Source: Pseudonocardia halophobica
Lineage (GTDB): Bacteria > Actinomycetota > Actinomycetes > Mycobacteriales > Pseudonocardiaceae
Assembly (NCBI RefSeq): GCF_027922425.1
Contig: NZ_BSFQ01000012.1
Span: 121,709 to 185,708 of the forward strand
Direction: 5' to 3'
DNA: 64,000 nt
Under the pieces are notes generated by a model. It was not told the origin of the DNA and did no database searches. It saw only the letters and a list, made by a program, of their open reading frames with translations. Shown one piece after another: positions 1 to 8,470 of this stretch (position 1 is its first letter; each line of letters starts with the position of its first letter). A program made the position numbers and the translations under genes.

Positions 1-60
1 CTCGACGACCATGCCGGACTCGACGCCTTCTTCGCCGGAGTGCTCACCGAGGCGGGCTGA
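1..60 (+). CDS. C-terminal end of an unidentified protein (cut by window edge)
   Basis: Frame 1 is open from the first base to a TGA at 58-60 and gives a 19-residue tail ending in TEAG. Hydrophobic and acidic residues alternate as in a helical C-terminus such as that of a TetR-type regulator, but this is too short to assign. The downstream gene starts about 100 bases later on the same strand. Confidence 0.35.
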   Translation, partial: LDDHAGLDAFFAGVLTEAG

Positions 61-167
61 GGGGCGAGGGGAGTAGCTGCGCGGAGACGTTGCCGAATCA
101 CCGGGGCGTGGCGGTTGCTCCTTCCCGACGGGACACTGCCGATGGTGTCGAGTCGTGGGGGACCGTC

Positions 168-1508
168 ATGCATGTGGCTGTCGTGGGAGCCGGGCCGACA
201 GGGCTGTTCACCGCCATGGCGCTGGCCGGGCGCGGTCATCGGGTCACCGTGGTCGATCGGGACACCGGTCCTCGGCCGGACGGGTCGTGGCCCCGGCGCG
301 GGGTGATGCAGTTCCACCACCCGCACGCCCTGCGCGCCCAGGTGGCCGAGGCACTGCAGGCGGAACTGCCCGACGTGTGGGAGGAGCTCCTCGCCGCGGG
401 CGCGGAACCCGTGACCGTCGAAGGCGCGGACGGGGCCCGGACGTTGATGGCGGTGCGGTGCCGCCGGTCGACCTTCGAGCAGGTCCTGCGGGCGGCCGCC
501 GAGCGCCGGCCGGGACTGGACCTCCGAACCGGGCACGTCGACGAGGTGTGCACCTCTCGCGGCCGGGCCACCGGTGTCCGCACCGACGGCGCGATCCTCG
601 ACGCCGATCTGGTGATCGCGGCCACCGGTCGCGCCGGCCGGCTCGGCCAGGACCGGCGCGCCCCGGCACGGGGCGGGGACTGCGGCATCGCCTACGTCTC
701 CCGCCAGTACCGCCTGCACCCGGGGGCGCAGCCGGGGCCGATGAACTTCCCGCTCGGCCAGACCGACGTCTACCCGGGCTACCAGTCCATCGTGTTCCTG
801 CACGACAACGGGATCTTCTCCACCGTCATCGCCCGCTCCAGCGACGATCGGGCCCTGGCCGCCCTGCGCCTGACCGAGGTGTTCGAGGCCGCCGCCGCGG
901 CCATCCCGGCGCTGGCCGCCTGGACCGACCCCGGCCGGGCGCTCCCGTTCACACCGGTCCTGCCGGGCGGGCGCCTGCGCAACACCTACCAGGGCCAGCT
1001 CGACGACACCGGCGCCGTGGCCCTGCCCGGGCTGGTGTTCGTCGGCGACGCCGTGTGCACCACGAACCCTGCTGTCGGACGGGGCATCACCACCTCGTTG
1101 CTGCAGGCCCGGCAGCTCCTCCACCTGCTCGACGACGACGCGCACGACCTCGTCGGTCTCGGCCTCGCCTTCGACGCCTGGTGCTCCGACACCATCGCGC
1201 CGTGGTTCGAGGACCACCTCTACTGGGATGCCGAGCTGATCCGTCGATGGGCCGGCGCCGACATCGACCTGACCCGGCCGCTGCCCTCCGACCTGGTCGT
1301 CGCGGCCGCCCAGGCCGACCCTGGGCTGTTCCCCCTCATCGGGCCCTATCTCGGGATGCGGGCCCTTCCGGCGAGCCTGGACGCCGCGCGACCACGAGCC
1401 GCGGAGATCTACGCGAGCGGTTGGCGCCCACCGGTACCGCAGGGCCCCAGCCGCGACGACCTCGCCGACCTCGCCGCTGCGCACGGCGCCGGCACGAGCG
1501 GCCGCTGA
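168..1508 (+). CDS. FAD-dependent oxidoreductase, PHBH/tryptophan-halogenase-like fold
   Basis: 446 residues. The ATG at 168 is preferred over an upstream in-frame start because the protein then opens directly with a Rossmann strand and GAGPTG (residues 7-12), the FAD ADP-binding motif, and a GGGG stretch lies 7 bases upstream. A second FAD motif of the PHBH superfamily appears as FVGDAVCTTNPAVGRG (GD motif followed by the ribityl-binding segment). Length and motif order fit single-component flavin monooxygenases or geranylgeranyl-reductase-like proteins. Substrate is not visible. It is a lone gene, convergent with the MFS gene across a strong hairpin. Confidence 0.75.
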   Translation: MHVAVVGAGPTGLFTAMALAGRGHRVTVVDRDTGPRPDGSWPRRGVMQFHHPHALRAQVAEALQAELPDVWEELLAAGAEPVTVEGADGARTLMAVRCRRSTFEQVLRAAAERRPGLDLRTGHVDEVCTSRGRATGVRTDGAILDADLVIAATGRAGRLGQDRRAPARGGDCGIAYVSRQYRLHPGAQPGPMNFPLGQTDVYPGYQSIVFLHDNGIFSTVIARSSDDRALAALRLTEVFEAAAAAIPALAAWTDPGRALPFTPVLPGGRLRNTYQGQLDDTGAVALPGLVFVGDAVCTTNPAVGRGITTSLLQARQLLHLLDDDAHDLVGLGLAFDAWCSDTIAPWFEDHLYWDAELIRRWAGADIDLTRPLPSDLVVAAAQADPGLFPLIGPYLGMRALPASLDAARPRAAEIYASGWRPPVPQGPSRDDLADLAAAHGAGTSGR

Positions 1509-1544
1509 CGGCGGACCAGCTCGTCCGCGTCCCCCGACCCGGCC

Positions 1545-1575
1545 GGCGTCACCCGGGCCGAGGCCGGGTGACGCC
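1545..1575. terminator. Bidirectional hairpin terminator between convergent genes
   Basis: Perfect 12-bp inverted repeat (1545-1556 and 1564-1575) with a 7-base loop, centred between the stop at 1508 and the convergent MFS stop at 1584. No U-tract, as is common in high-GC actinobacteria. Confidence 0.7.
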
Positions 1576-1583
1576 GTGCGACG

Positions 1584-2948
1584 TCAGGGACGGGTCTCGA
1601 CGGCCCCGCCAGTGGTCCTCGACGGCTCCGTGGCCGGCGCAGCCTCGGCCGCGACGGCCTGGTGCACCCGCACCTCGCGGGAGAGGAGGACCGGGATGAT
1701 CGCGAGCGCGAACACGACCGCGCCCACGATCCACACGGTGTCGAGCTGGGCGCGCCCCTCCGCCGCCGAGTTGATCCACTTGCCGCTCTGGTCGGTCAGG
1801 ATCCAGCCCACCGCGACCTGCATCGCCGCCGAGGCGCCGTTGAGCGTGCCGGTGACCTCCGGACGGGCGATGCCGGACCAGTAGCTGTTCACCGTGCCCC
1901 AGAACATCGGGTCGCAGAGGAAGGCGAAGGCGCCGATGAAGAAGCCCCACAGGACCCAGCTGGAGTCGTGGAGCACCACACCGAGCGCGAAGCCGATCGC
2001 CCCGCAGGCCGGGCCGAGGACCAGCCACGGCCGTGTCCGGCCGCCGAAGAACCGGGCCACCAGCGTGCCGTTGACCAGCCCGAACAGCACGGGGACGGCG
2101 GCGATCAGCGGGCTCACCCAGGCGACGGTGTCGGGGTTGACCTTCTCGAGGGTGATCAGGCCGTAGGGGAGCCACGGCCCGGAGAGCCAGGTCGGGGTGG
2201 TCGCGAAGGCCGTGGCGATGATCATGGTGAGCACGCTGCGGTTCTTCAACGCCGTCAGGAGCTCGCGGAAGGTCAGCTTCTCCCGCACGGTCGCGCCGCG
2301 GTGCTCCTGCTGGATGAGGGCGATCTCCTCGGCGCTGATGCCGCGCAGCTTCTCGGGCTTGTTGGAGGTGAACAGCACGAGCATGATCAGCGCCGGGATG
2401 CCGAGCGCGGCGACGATCAGGAACGCGTCACGCCAGGACAGGTGGTTGGCGAGCGGCAGCGCGATCGCCGGTGCGATCACGCCGGCCACCAGGCAGGAGC
2501 TCATCCAGACGGACGTGGCCCGGGCGTTGAGCGCTCCCGGGAACCAGACCGCGAGCAGCCGTTGCGACGGTGCCCAGAGGAACCCGAAGAAGATGCCGAA
2601 GAAGAAGTTGCGCCACCACATCTCCTCGTAGGTGTGGACGAACGCCATCGTCGCCGACAGCACCGTCACCCCCACGATGCAGATGACGAGCATCAGTTTC
2701 GCGCCGATGCGGTCGGCCATGATCCCGGCGAGCAGCAGCAGCGGGAAGTACCCGAGCAGGTAGCTCGCCGTGGCACCGGAGATCTGCGCGGGCGTGAGGT
2801 GGAGATCGGCGGACCAGAACGGGTTGAGCAGGCTGAACTTCGCGCTGTCGAGCCAGACGACGAAGTTGAGGAGCAGGATGCTGACGAGCATCAGCCCCCT
2901 GCGGCCTGCGAACAGGCGCATCGGAGGCATGGCTGCGGTGAGCGACAT
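1584..2948 (-). CDS. MFS transporter, anion:cation symporter (ACS) type
   Basis: 454 residues with about 12 hydrophobic segments. The ATG at 2948 (MSLTAAMPP) is chosen over an upstream in-frame start because it follows a GAGG-type ribosome site and removes an Arg-rich tail that is not membrane-like. The N-terminal half shows an ADRIGAK loop between helices 2 and 3, as in ACS-family permeases that take up organic acids (sugar acids, phthalate, 4-hydroxyphenylacetate types). A cytoplasmic central loop (NKPEKLRGISAEE) splits the two six-helix halves. Divergent from the glutamine synthetase gene across a 576-bp operator-rich gap. Substrate unknown. Confidence 0.8.
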   Translation of the reverse strand: MSLTAAMPPMRLFAGRRGLMLVSILLLNFVVWLDSAKFSLLNPFWSADLHLTPAQISGATASYLLGYFPLLLLAGIMADRIGAKLMLVICIVGVTVLSATMAFVHTYEEMWWRNFFFGIFFGFLWAPSQRLLAVWFPGALNARATSVWMSSCLVAGVIAPAIALPLANHLSWRDAFLIVAALGIPALIMLVLFTSNKPEKLRGISAEEIALIQQEHRGATVREKLTFRELLTALKNRSVLTMIIATAFATTPTWLSGPWLPYGLITLEKVNPDTVAWVSPLIAAVPVLFGLVNGTLVARFFGGRTRPWLVLGPACGAIGFALGVVLHDSSWVLWGFFIGAFAFLCDPMFWGTVNSYWSGIARPEVTGTLNGASAAMQVAVGWILTDQSGKWINSAAEGRAQLDTVWIVGAVVFALAIIPVLLSREVRVHQAVAAEAAPATEPSRTTGGAVETRP

Positions 2949-3142
2949 GGGTGTCCTCGGGTCGTGCCGGCGTCGCTGCCGGCGTGGGCTCACGGCCCGG
3001 GCGGCGCGGGAGCCGGTGTGCGCCCACACCCCGGCCGGGCCCGGTCGTGCCGGGGCCCGCGCAGGTGACCGTCCGGGTGTCGTCCTCTGCGGACCGTGCG
3101 GCGCGGCGGTGGCGGCGCCCCGTCGCCGTCCGTGCTGACCGT

Positions 3143-3171
3143 TTCACTGTGAACTGCTTTGCACGCTGCAA
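3143..3171. promoter_or_regulatory. Pair of palindromic operator-like sites in the MFS/glnA gap
   Basis: Two perfect short inverted repeats sit side by side: TTCAC-T-GTGAA (3143-3153) and TTGCA-CGC-TGCAA (3159-3171). They lie in the only AT-leaning part of the 576-bp gap, between divergent MFS and glutamine synthetase genes. Spacing and symmetry suit a dimeric repressor of GntR or LacI type. No regulator gene is adjacent. Confidence 0.4.
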
Positions 3172-3193
3172 CAACGGAAGGCCGACCAGTCGG

Positions 3194-3221
3194 GCGGACC
3201 CACATGTGGGCGGATCCACAT
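3194..3221. repeat. Direct repeat containing a 12-bp palindrome
   Basis: GCGGACCCACAT (3194-3205) recurs as GCGGATCCACAT (3210-3221), 16 bp apart. The first copy overlaps the palindrome CCCACATGTGGG (3199-3210). It may extend the operator cluster just upstream. Confidence 0.35.
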
Positions 3222-3433
3222 TGCGCGGCCCGCCCGCCTGCTGTCCCCCGGCCGGGGGCGCGCAGGCGCGGCTGCGCGGCCTGGACCGTCTGCCTGGTGC
3301 TCGGCGAGGCCCCGCCGGTACCGTTGTCGCCTGCCACGGCGTCGGACGACGTCGAGCCGCGACCAGCAGCGTGCGGAAGACGTGCGCGCCTCGGCAGCCG
3401 TGGTCGCAGGCCGCGTCCCGCAGGCGTCGACGT

Positions 3434-3459
3434 CGCTTGGGCGGCGCGCCGCCCAAGCG
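3434..3459. promoter_or_regulatory. Perfect 26-bp palindrome upstream of glutamine synthetase
   Basis: Two 13-bp arms beginning CGCTTGGGCGGCG meet with no spacer (3434-3459), ending 65 bp before the ATG at 3525. It could be an operator, or in RNA a leader hairpin that opens a few central pairs to make a loop. The rest of the 2949-3524 gap shows no gene on either strand. Confidence 0.45.
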
Positions 3460-3524
3460 CGAAGGCGGGCCACCGACCTCGGACGAGTTCTCGAGCCAAG
3501 GCGAGATTCAACGAGGAGTCGGAA

Positions 3525-4940
3525 ATGCCTGACACCCCTCACGATGTCCTTGCTCTCGCACAGGACCGTGGCGCCCGGATGGTGGATCTTCGCTTCTGCG
3601 ACCTCCCCGGGCTGATGCAGCACTTCTCCGTCCCCGTGGAGGAGCTGACCGAGGAAGCGATGGAGGCGGGTTACGGCTTCGACGGCTCCTCGATCCGGGG
3701 CTTCCAGGAGATCCACGAATCCGACATGTTGTTGATGCCGGATCCGACGACGGCGGTGATGGACCCGTTCCGCGACGTGCCGACGCTGCAGATCCATTGC
3801 TTCGTCGCCGACCCCATCACGCGGACGAGCTATTCGCGGGATCCGCGCCATGTCGCCGAGAAGGCGGAGGCGCACCTGCAGGCGACCGACTTCGCCGACG
3901 TCTCCTACTGGGGCCCCGAACTGGAGTTCTACATCTTCGACGGGGCGCGCTTCGATCAGAACCAGCACGAGGGCTACTACCACGTGGAGTCGGTGGAGGG
4001 CGTCTGGGCGTCCGGACAGCCGGGCAGCCGCGGCTACCGCCCCCGGTACAAGGAGGGGTACTTCCCGGTGCCGCCCATGGACCAGCACCAGGACCTGCGC
4101 AGCGAGATGGCGCTGACCCTCATCGACCTGGGCATCCCCGTCGAGGTCCAGCACCACGAGGTGGGCACCGCCGGCCAGGCCGAGATGGACATGCGCTTCT
4201 CGTCCCTGCTGCACATGGCGGACAACGTCATGAACTACAAGTACGTCGTCAAGAACGTCGCCTGGCGGGCGGGCAAGACCGCCACGTTCATGCCCAAGCC
4301 GGTGTTCGCCGACAACGGCTCGGGCATGCACGTCCACCAGTCGCTGTGGAAGAACGGGCAGAACGTCTTCTACAGCGAGGCCGGGTATGCCGGGCTCAGC
4401 GACCTGGGCCGGTACTACATCGGCGGACTGCTGCAGCATTCCCCCGCGTTGTTGGCGTTCTGCGCCCCGACGACCAACAGCTACCGCCGCCTGGTCCCGG
4501 GCTTCGAGGCGCCGATCAACCTCGTGTACTCGCAGCGCAACCGATCGGCGTGCGTCCGCATTCCGATGTACGTGCAGAGCGCCAAGGCCAAGCGGCTGGA
4601 GTACCGCTCTCCCGATCCCACCGCGAATCCCTATCTCGCCTTCTCCGCCATGCTGCAGGCGGGCCTCGACGGGATCCGGAACAAGATCGAGCCGCCCGAG
4701 CCGATCGACAAGGACCTCTACGAGCTCGCGCCGGAGGAGATGACGGCGATCCGCCAGGTGCCGGCGTCGCTCGAGGCCGTCCTGGTGGCCCTGGAGGAGG
4801 ATCACGACTTCCTGCTCGACGGCGGCGTCTTCACCGAGGACCTGATCGAGACCTGGGTCGACTACAAGCGGACCAAGGAGCTCGACCAGATCCGTCAGCG
4901 GCCGCACCCCTGGGAGTTCATGCTCTACTACGACCTCTGA
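3525..4940 (+). CDS. glnA: Glutamine synthetase, type I (GlnA1-like)
   Basis: 471 residues, the standard GSI length. ATP + glutamate + ammonia to glutamine, as a cytoplasmic dodecamer. The ATG at 3525 follows GAGGAG at 3513-3518; a longer in-frame start would add an Arg-rich segment foreign to the family. Visible motifs: FDGSSIRGF near residue 45, ELEFYIFD metal-binding segment, GSGMHVHQSLW, the NRSACVRIP loop, and KDLYELAPEE with Tyr399 in the position adenylylated in GSI-beta enzymes. Neighbours are not nitrogen genes, so it could be an extra copy rather than the housekeeping one; the sequence alone cannot decide. Confidence 0.93.
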   Translation: MPDTPHDVLALAQDRGARMVDLRFCDLPGLMQHFSVPVEELTEEAMEAGYGFDGSSIRGFQEIHESDMLLMPDPTTAVMDPFRDVPTLQIHCFVADPITRTSYSRDPRHVAEKAEAHLQATDFADVSYWGPELEFYIFDGARFDQNQHEGYYHVESVEGVWASGQPGSRGYRPRYKEGYFPVPPMDQHQDLRSEMALTLIDLGIPVEVQHHEVGTAGQAEMDMRFSSLLHMADNVMNYKYVVKNVAWRAGKTATFMPKPVFADNGSGMHVHQSLWKNGQNVFYSEAGYAGLSDLGRYYIGGLLQHSPALLAFCAPTTNSYRRLVPGFEAPINLVYSQRNRSACVRIPMYVQSAKAKRLEYRSPDPTANPYLAFSAMLQAGLDGIRNKIEPPEPIDKDLYELAPEEMTAIRQVPASLEAVLVALEEDHDFLLDGGVFTEDLIETWVDYKRTKELDQIRQRPHPWEFMLYYDL

Positions 4941-4978
4941 GCTGCGATGACGCGACGTGCGACTTCGACGGACGGCGG

Positions 4979-4998
4979 CCCGGGTCGCGGGTCCCGGG
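4979..4998. terminator. Possible weak hairpin between glnA and the GNAT gene
   Basis: CCCGGG occurs at 4979-4984 and 4993-4998 and can pair across an 8-base loop; the longer CCCGGGTCGC is a direct repeat here. It sits between convergent stops at 4940 and 5016. Weak and symmetrical only by virtue of short GC words. Confidence 0.25.
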
Positions 4999-5015
4999 TC
5001 GCACCACGCGGAAGG

Positions 5016-5480
5016 TCACAGGCGGAGGCGCAGGACGATCTCGCCGTCGTCGTCGATCTCCCCGGTCGGCTCGAAGCCGAACCGCCGGTAGAACGGCCCC
5101 GGGTCGCCCGGGCCCGGCTCGTAGCTGGTCAGCAGCACGTCGCCGCCCTCCGCCCGTACCAGGTCCGAGATCGTGGTGAGCACCTCCCGGCCGATGCCGC
5201 GCCGCTGGTGGCGCCGGTCGACGAGCAGCCGCCACAGGAAGTACCGCTCGTCCGGCGGACTGTTCGGCGCGTTCCACGACAGCATCACGAAGCCGACCGG
5301 TTCCTCGTCGAGATACACGGCCCGGGCCCAGGGACGGGCCTCCGGCTCCGCGGCCGCGTCCTTGAGCGACTCGGCCACGGAGGCGACGAACCGCCGCTGG
5401 TCGCGCCGGACGCGGAGCGCGCGCACGGCCTTCCGGTTGGCGTCGGTGATCTCCCGTAGCTCCACCCGCACGGCGATCAC
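5016..5480 (-). CDS. GNAT-family N-acetyltransferase
   Basis: 154 residues from a GTG at 5480. The acetyl-CoA pyrophosphate-binding motif is RRHQRRGIG (Q/R-x-x-G-x-G/A class) at about residues 93-101, preceded by the strand LWRLLVD, and followed by a typical FYRRFGFEPTGE beta-bulge near the C-terminus. This arrangement fits amine or amino-acid acetyltransferases, substrate not visible. Convergent with glnA and divergent from the cupin gene over a 289-bp gap that contains a strong inverted repeat. Confidence 0.85.
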   Translation of the reverse strand: MIAVRVELREITDANRKAVRALRVRRDQRRFVASVAESLKDAAAEPEARPWARAVYLDEEPVGFVMLSWNAPNSPPDERYFLWRLLVDRRHQRRGIGREVLTTISDLVRAEGGDVLLTSYEPGPGDPGPFYRRFGFEPTGEIDDDGEIVLRLRL

Positions 5481-5621
5481 CCGGGACCCGTCATCGGCCG
5501 GGCAGGGAATCGTGCCGACGTCCGCTCGGGCCCGTCACCGACGTCGTGGCTCACCGGTACCTCCGTGCAGACGAACCCATGACGCCGACCTTCGCAGCTC
5601 CCGGCCCGGGCGGACTTCGGT

Positions 5622-5648
5622 CGATGGTCCCTCCTGGGGGGACCATCG
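5622..5648. promoter_or_regulatory. Inverted repeat in the GNAT/cupin divergent promoter region
   Basis: 10-bp perfect arms (CGATGGTCCC at 5622-5631, complement at 5639-5648) with a 7-base spacer. It lies 142 bp upstream of the GNAT start and 122 bp upstream of the cupin start, so it could be an operator shared by both genes or a leader hairpin of the cupin mRNA. The rest of 5481-5769 shows no gene. Confidence 0.45.
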
Positions 5649-5769
5649 CCTCTGCTCGCGACGGAAGGCGCACGCGCACCCTCGCCCGGCGGAGCATCAG
5701 GCGTCCTGATGCTGGCCGTCGCCACCGTCGGCTCCGCCATGAGCGCCGTGGGCCGACAGGGGAGACGCG

Positions 5770-6123
5770 ATGACGAACAAGATCAGCCTGGATGCGGTGG
5801 CGCGTGAACAGCTGAAGAGCGCGGCCACCGGTTCGGCCGGCCGCAGTGCGCAGACCGTGTACGGCGGGCACGAGCACGTGCTGCGGCAGACCGTCGTGGC
5901 ACTCACCGCAGGATCCGCCCTCGCGGAGCACGAGAGCCCCGGCGAGGCGACGGTGCACGTCCTGCACGGCCGGGTGCGCCTCTGCGCCGGCAGCACGTCC
6001 TGGGAGGGGCGGCGCGGAGACCTGATCGCCGTGCCGGCGGTCCGACACACGCTGGAGGCACTCGAGGACTCCTCCGTCCTCCTCACCGTGGCCAAGCAAC
6101 GGACCGCCTCGCCGAATCCGTAG
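5770..6123 (+). CDS. Small single-domain cupin protein
   Basis: 117 residues; GGGGAG ribosome site 6 bases before the ATG. The cupin core runs from about residue 40 to 110: a glycine-rich LHGRVRLCAG turn, then RRGDLIAVPAVRHTLEALEDS, the second cupin motif with one metal-ligand His. The first motif is weaker (EHESPGEATVHVLHG), leaving two His candidates. Such proteins often guard against redox stress or bind small ligands, but no enzyme activity can be assigned. Stand-alone gene. Confidence 0.75.
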   Translation: MTNKISLDAVAREQLKSAATGSAGRSAQTVYGGHEHVLRQTVVALTAGSALAEHESPGEATVHVLHGRVRLCAGSTSWEGRRGDLIAVPAVRHTLEALEDSSVLLTVAKQRTASPNP

Positions 6124-6710
6124 CCGCGGCGCGACGCCGACGGAAGGAGCGTGCTGTGGGTGCGCGCACCCGGGAGGGGCGCCGAACTGCGGGGACTGGG
6201 TGAGGGTCGAGGGCTACTCCAACGAGCTGTCCAGCTGCGGTTGGCCCGGTGGTGGCGAGGAGGGCGCGCCTACGCCTACGCCTATCCGGAACCCGACGGG
6301 TCCCCGACTACCCCGTTAGAAGGGTGCGCAGGTCGACATGCTCTTCGTACTCTGGCGCTGCATGCCCTCACCAAGGACGGCGCCGCCGCACTGAAGAGCG
6401 ACGGCCGGCACGCCGCCCACGCGCATCCTTGTCGGAGCGAATCGGACCGGCTGTCACATCCGGCGAGATCGAAGCGTCAAGAGGGGGAGCCCGCTCCACT
6501 GCACGCGGGGGAGAGGTGGGGTGGGCGGCCCGGCCCGCCACCGAGCGCCCTCGGTGGCGGGCCGGCGCTCGTTCCGGAGTGGATGACCCTCGTGATTGAC
6601 GTGAGTGCCGATTCGGGACGAGCGCGAGAGAACCACCCGGAGCGGGTGAGGGAATCGCCGTGGTGCGGCGGGAGCGTCCTGCGCTCGGCGAGCAGGGAGG
6701 GACGATTCGG
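6124..6710. other. 587-bp non-coding stretch ahead of the alcohol dehydrogenase
   Basis: No open frame with family-like sequence or good start site is seen on either strand. It contains three TACGCC-type units near 6270 and a very stable hairpin at 6530-6565. I looked for a short mycofactocin precursor (MftA-like, with a C-terminal Val-Tyr) and found none. Confidence 0.5.
6530..6565. terminator. Very stable 16-bp hairpin with tetraloop
   Basis: Perfect 16-bp stem (6530-6545 with 6550-6565) around the loop CGCC. No U-tract. It is 400 bp past the cupin stop and 145 bp before the alcohol dehydrogenase start, so it may end an upstream transcript, insulate the dehydrogenase promoter, or act as a leader attenuator. 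Confidence 0.5.
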
Positions 6711-7829
6711 ATGCGAACACGCGGTGCCGTACTCCGCAAGGCTCCTGGCAAGTACGAGGTCGTGGAGCTCGAGCTCGACGACCCCCGCGCCGGCGAGATC
6801 CAGGTCGAGCTGGCCGCCTCCGGTCTCTGCCACTCCGACGACCATGTCGCCACCGGCGACCTTCCCGCCGGCATCTTCCCCATGGCCGGCGGCCACGAGG
6901 GCGCCGGGGTGGTGACCAAGGTCGGCCCGAACACCCCCGGCTTCTCCGAGGGCGACCACGTCGTCTTCTCCTTCCTGCCCGGCTGCGGGCGCTGCCGCTG
7001 GTGCGCCACCGGCCACCAGAACCTGTGCGACCTCGGCCAGTTCCTGCTGGCCGGCTGCCGCCCGGACGACCCGACCAGCTTCCGGCTCTCCCTCGACGGC
7101 GCCCCGGTGGGGCAGATCGCGGGCATCTCGACGTTCTGCGAAGACACCACCGTCTCGGTGTACTCGGCGATCAAGATCCCGAAGGACATCCCGCTCGAGG
7201 TCGCCTGCCTGACCGGCTGCGCGGTCGGCACCGGCTGGGGCTCCGCGGTCAACTCCGCGGCCGTCCAGCCCGGGCACACCGTGATCGTCATGGGCATCGG
7301 CGGGATCGGCGCCAACGCCGTCCAGGGTGCCGTGCACGCCGGCGCCTCCCAGGTCATCGCGGTCGATCCGGTGCCGTTCAAGCGGGAGAAGGCCCAGCAG
7401 TTCGGCGCCACCCACGCCGTCGGGTCGATCGAGGAGGCCGGCGAGCTGGCCCGCTCGTTCACCAACGGACAGGGCGCGGACTCGGCCATCGTGACCGTCG
7501 GGGTGACGACCGGCGACCACGTGGCCGCCGCTTTCGCCACCGTGCGCAAGCAGGGCACCTGCGTGGTCACCGGGCTGGGCAACATCACCGACACCGGGGT
7601 GAACATCCCGCTCGGCGAGCTCACTCTGTTCCAGAAGCGGCTGCAGGGCTCGCTGTTCGGCGAGTCCGCCCCCAGCTTCGACATCCCGCGCCAGCTCGAG
7701 CTCTACCGCACCGGCGCACTCAAGCTCGACGAGCTCGTCACCACGACCTACACCCTCGACGAGGTCGACCAGGGCTACGAGGACATGCACGCGGGCAAGA
7801 ACATCCGTGGGGTGATCCACTACAACTGA
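6711..7829 (+). CDS. NDMA-dependent (mycofactocin-type) zinc alcohol dehydrogenase
   Basis: 372 residues; the ATG at 6711 follows GGGAGG. A class III-like medium-chain dehydrogenase that oxidises primary alcohols with tightly bound NAD and an artificial or mycofactocin-type electron acceptor. Catalytic zinc ligands: Cys40 (SGLCHSD), His62-Glu63 (GGHEGAG), with the third Cys in LTGCAVGTGWG. Structural zinc: Cys92, 95, 98 and 106 in CGRCRWCATGHQNLC. NAD-binding GIGGIGANA. The sequence follows the NDMA-dependent family closely. No mycofactocin biosynthesis genes lie in the window. Convergent with a truncated TetR gene. Confidence 0.88.
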   Translation: MRTRGAVLRKAPGKYEVVELELDDPRAGEIQVELAASGLCHSDDHVATGDLPAGIFPMAGGHEGAGVVTKVGPNTPGFSEGDHVVFSFLPGCGRCRWCATGHQNLCDLGQFLLAGCRPDDPTSFRLSLDGAPVGQIAGISTFCEDTTVSVYSAIKIPKDIPLEVACLTGCAVGTGWGSAVNSAAVQPGHTVIVMGIGGIGANAVQGAVHAGASQVIAVDPVPFKREKAQQFGATHAVGSIEEAGELARSFTNGQGADSAIVTVGVTTGDHVAAAFATVRKQGTCVVTGLGNITDTGVNIPLGELTLFQKRLQGSLFGESAPSFDIPRQLELYRTGALKLDELVTTTYTLDEVDQGYEDMHAGKNIRGVIHYN

Positions 7830-7858
7830 AGGGGCAGGTGCCCGCCCGGATCAGCCTG

Positions 7859-8430
7859 TCAGTCGGCCGTCGGGCGGTAGGCGCGGAGGAAGACGCGGAT
7901 TCCGCTCGCCACGAGGTCGGCCAACTCCTCGGGGGAGATCGGGAGCGTGCCGTAGAGCGTGCGGTTGTTGACCTGCGCGGTCACCAGGATACCGAGGTAG
8001 GCCGCCGCCTCGACGGGATCGGGAATGTCGAGCAGTCCGCGTTCGGCGAGGTGCGCGAGCCGGTCCGCGAGCATCTGCTGTTGTGGACCGACCTCCCGCC
8101 AGCGCTCGAGCAGGTCCGGGAAGTGGGCGGCCTCCGCCACGACGAGGCGGACCATCGCGCTGCGCTCCCGGGTCTGGACCACACCGGACGCGAAGGCGCG
8201 GCCGAACGCCGTGAGCGCGGCCTCGAGGTCGGGCGGGTCGGGGGGCAGGGTCTCGTCGAGCAGTTCGCGGAAGCGCGCCTCGTGGCCCGCCTGAGTCCGC
8301 GTCACGACGTCGAGGAAGAGGGTGCGCTTGTCGCCGTAGTAGTCGTACACGGTGCGCTTGGAGACCCCGGCCTCCCGGGCCACGGCGTCGACGCTGGTCC
8401 GGGCGTAGCCGTCGGGGTACGGCGTGGTGC
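7859..8430 (-). pseudogene. TetR-family regulator lacking its N-terminus and start codon
   Basis: The frame encodes the second half of a TetR DNA-binding domain (GYARTSVDAVAREAGVSKRT, then YDYYGDKRTLF) and a full ligand domain of the TetR_C_14-like type ending at TGA 7859. The first helix that should precede GYART is absent: upstream codons read unrelated residues and contain no ATG, GTG or TTG for over 35 codons. The gene would have to start inside the divergent MFS gene. I infer a deletion removed the shared promoter and both 5' ends. An internal GTG start would lose the recognition helix. Confidence 0.65.
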
Positions 8431-8470
8431 CACGGCGGGCTCGGCCGAATCGGACCGGCTCGATCCCGCC

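Noticed and set aside
3434..3459. Glutamine riboswitch upstream of glnA
   Set aside because: The element is a simple perfect palindrome without the conserved riboswitch core, and such riboswitches are not typical of actinobacteria.
6124..6710. A mycofactocin precursor peptide (MftA) near the NDMA-dependent dehydrogenase
   Set aside because: No short frame with a ribosome site and the typical C-terminal Val-Tyr was found.
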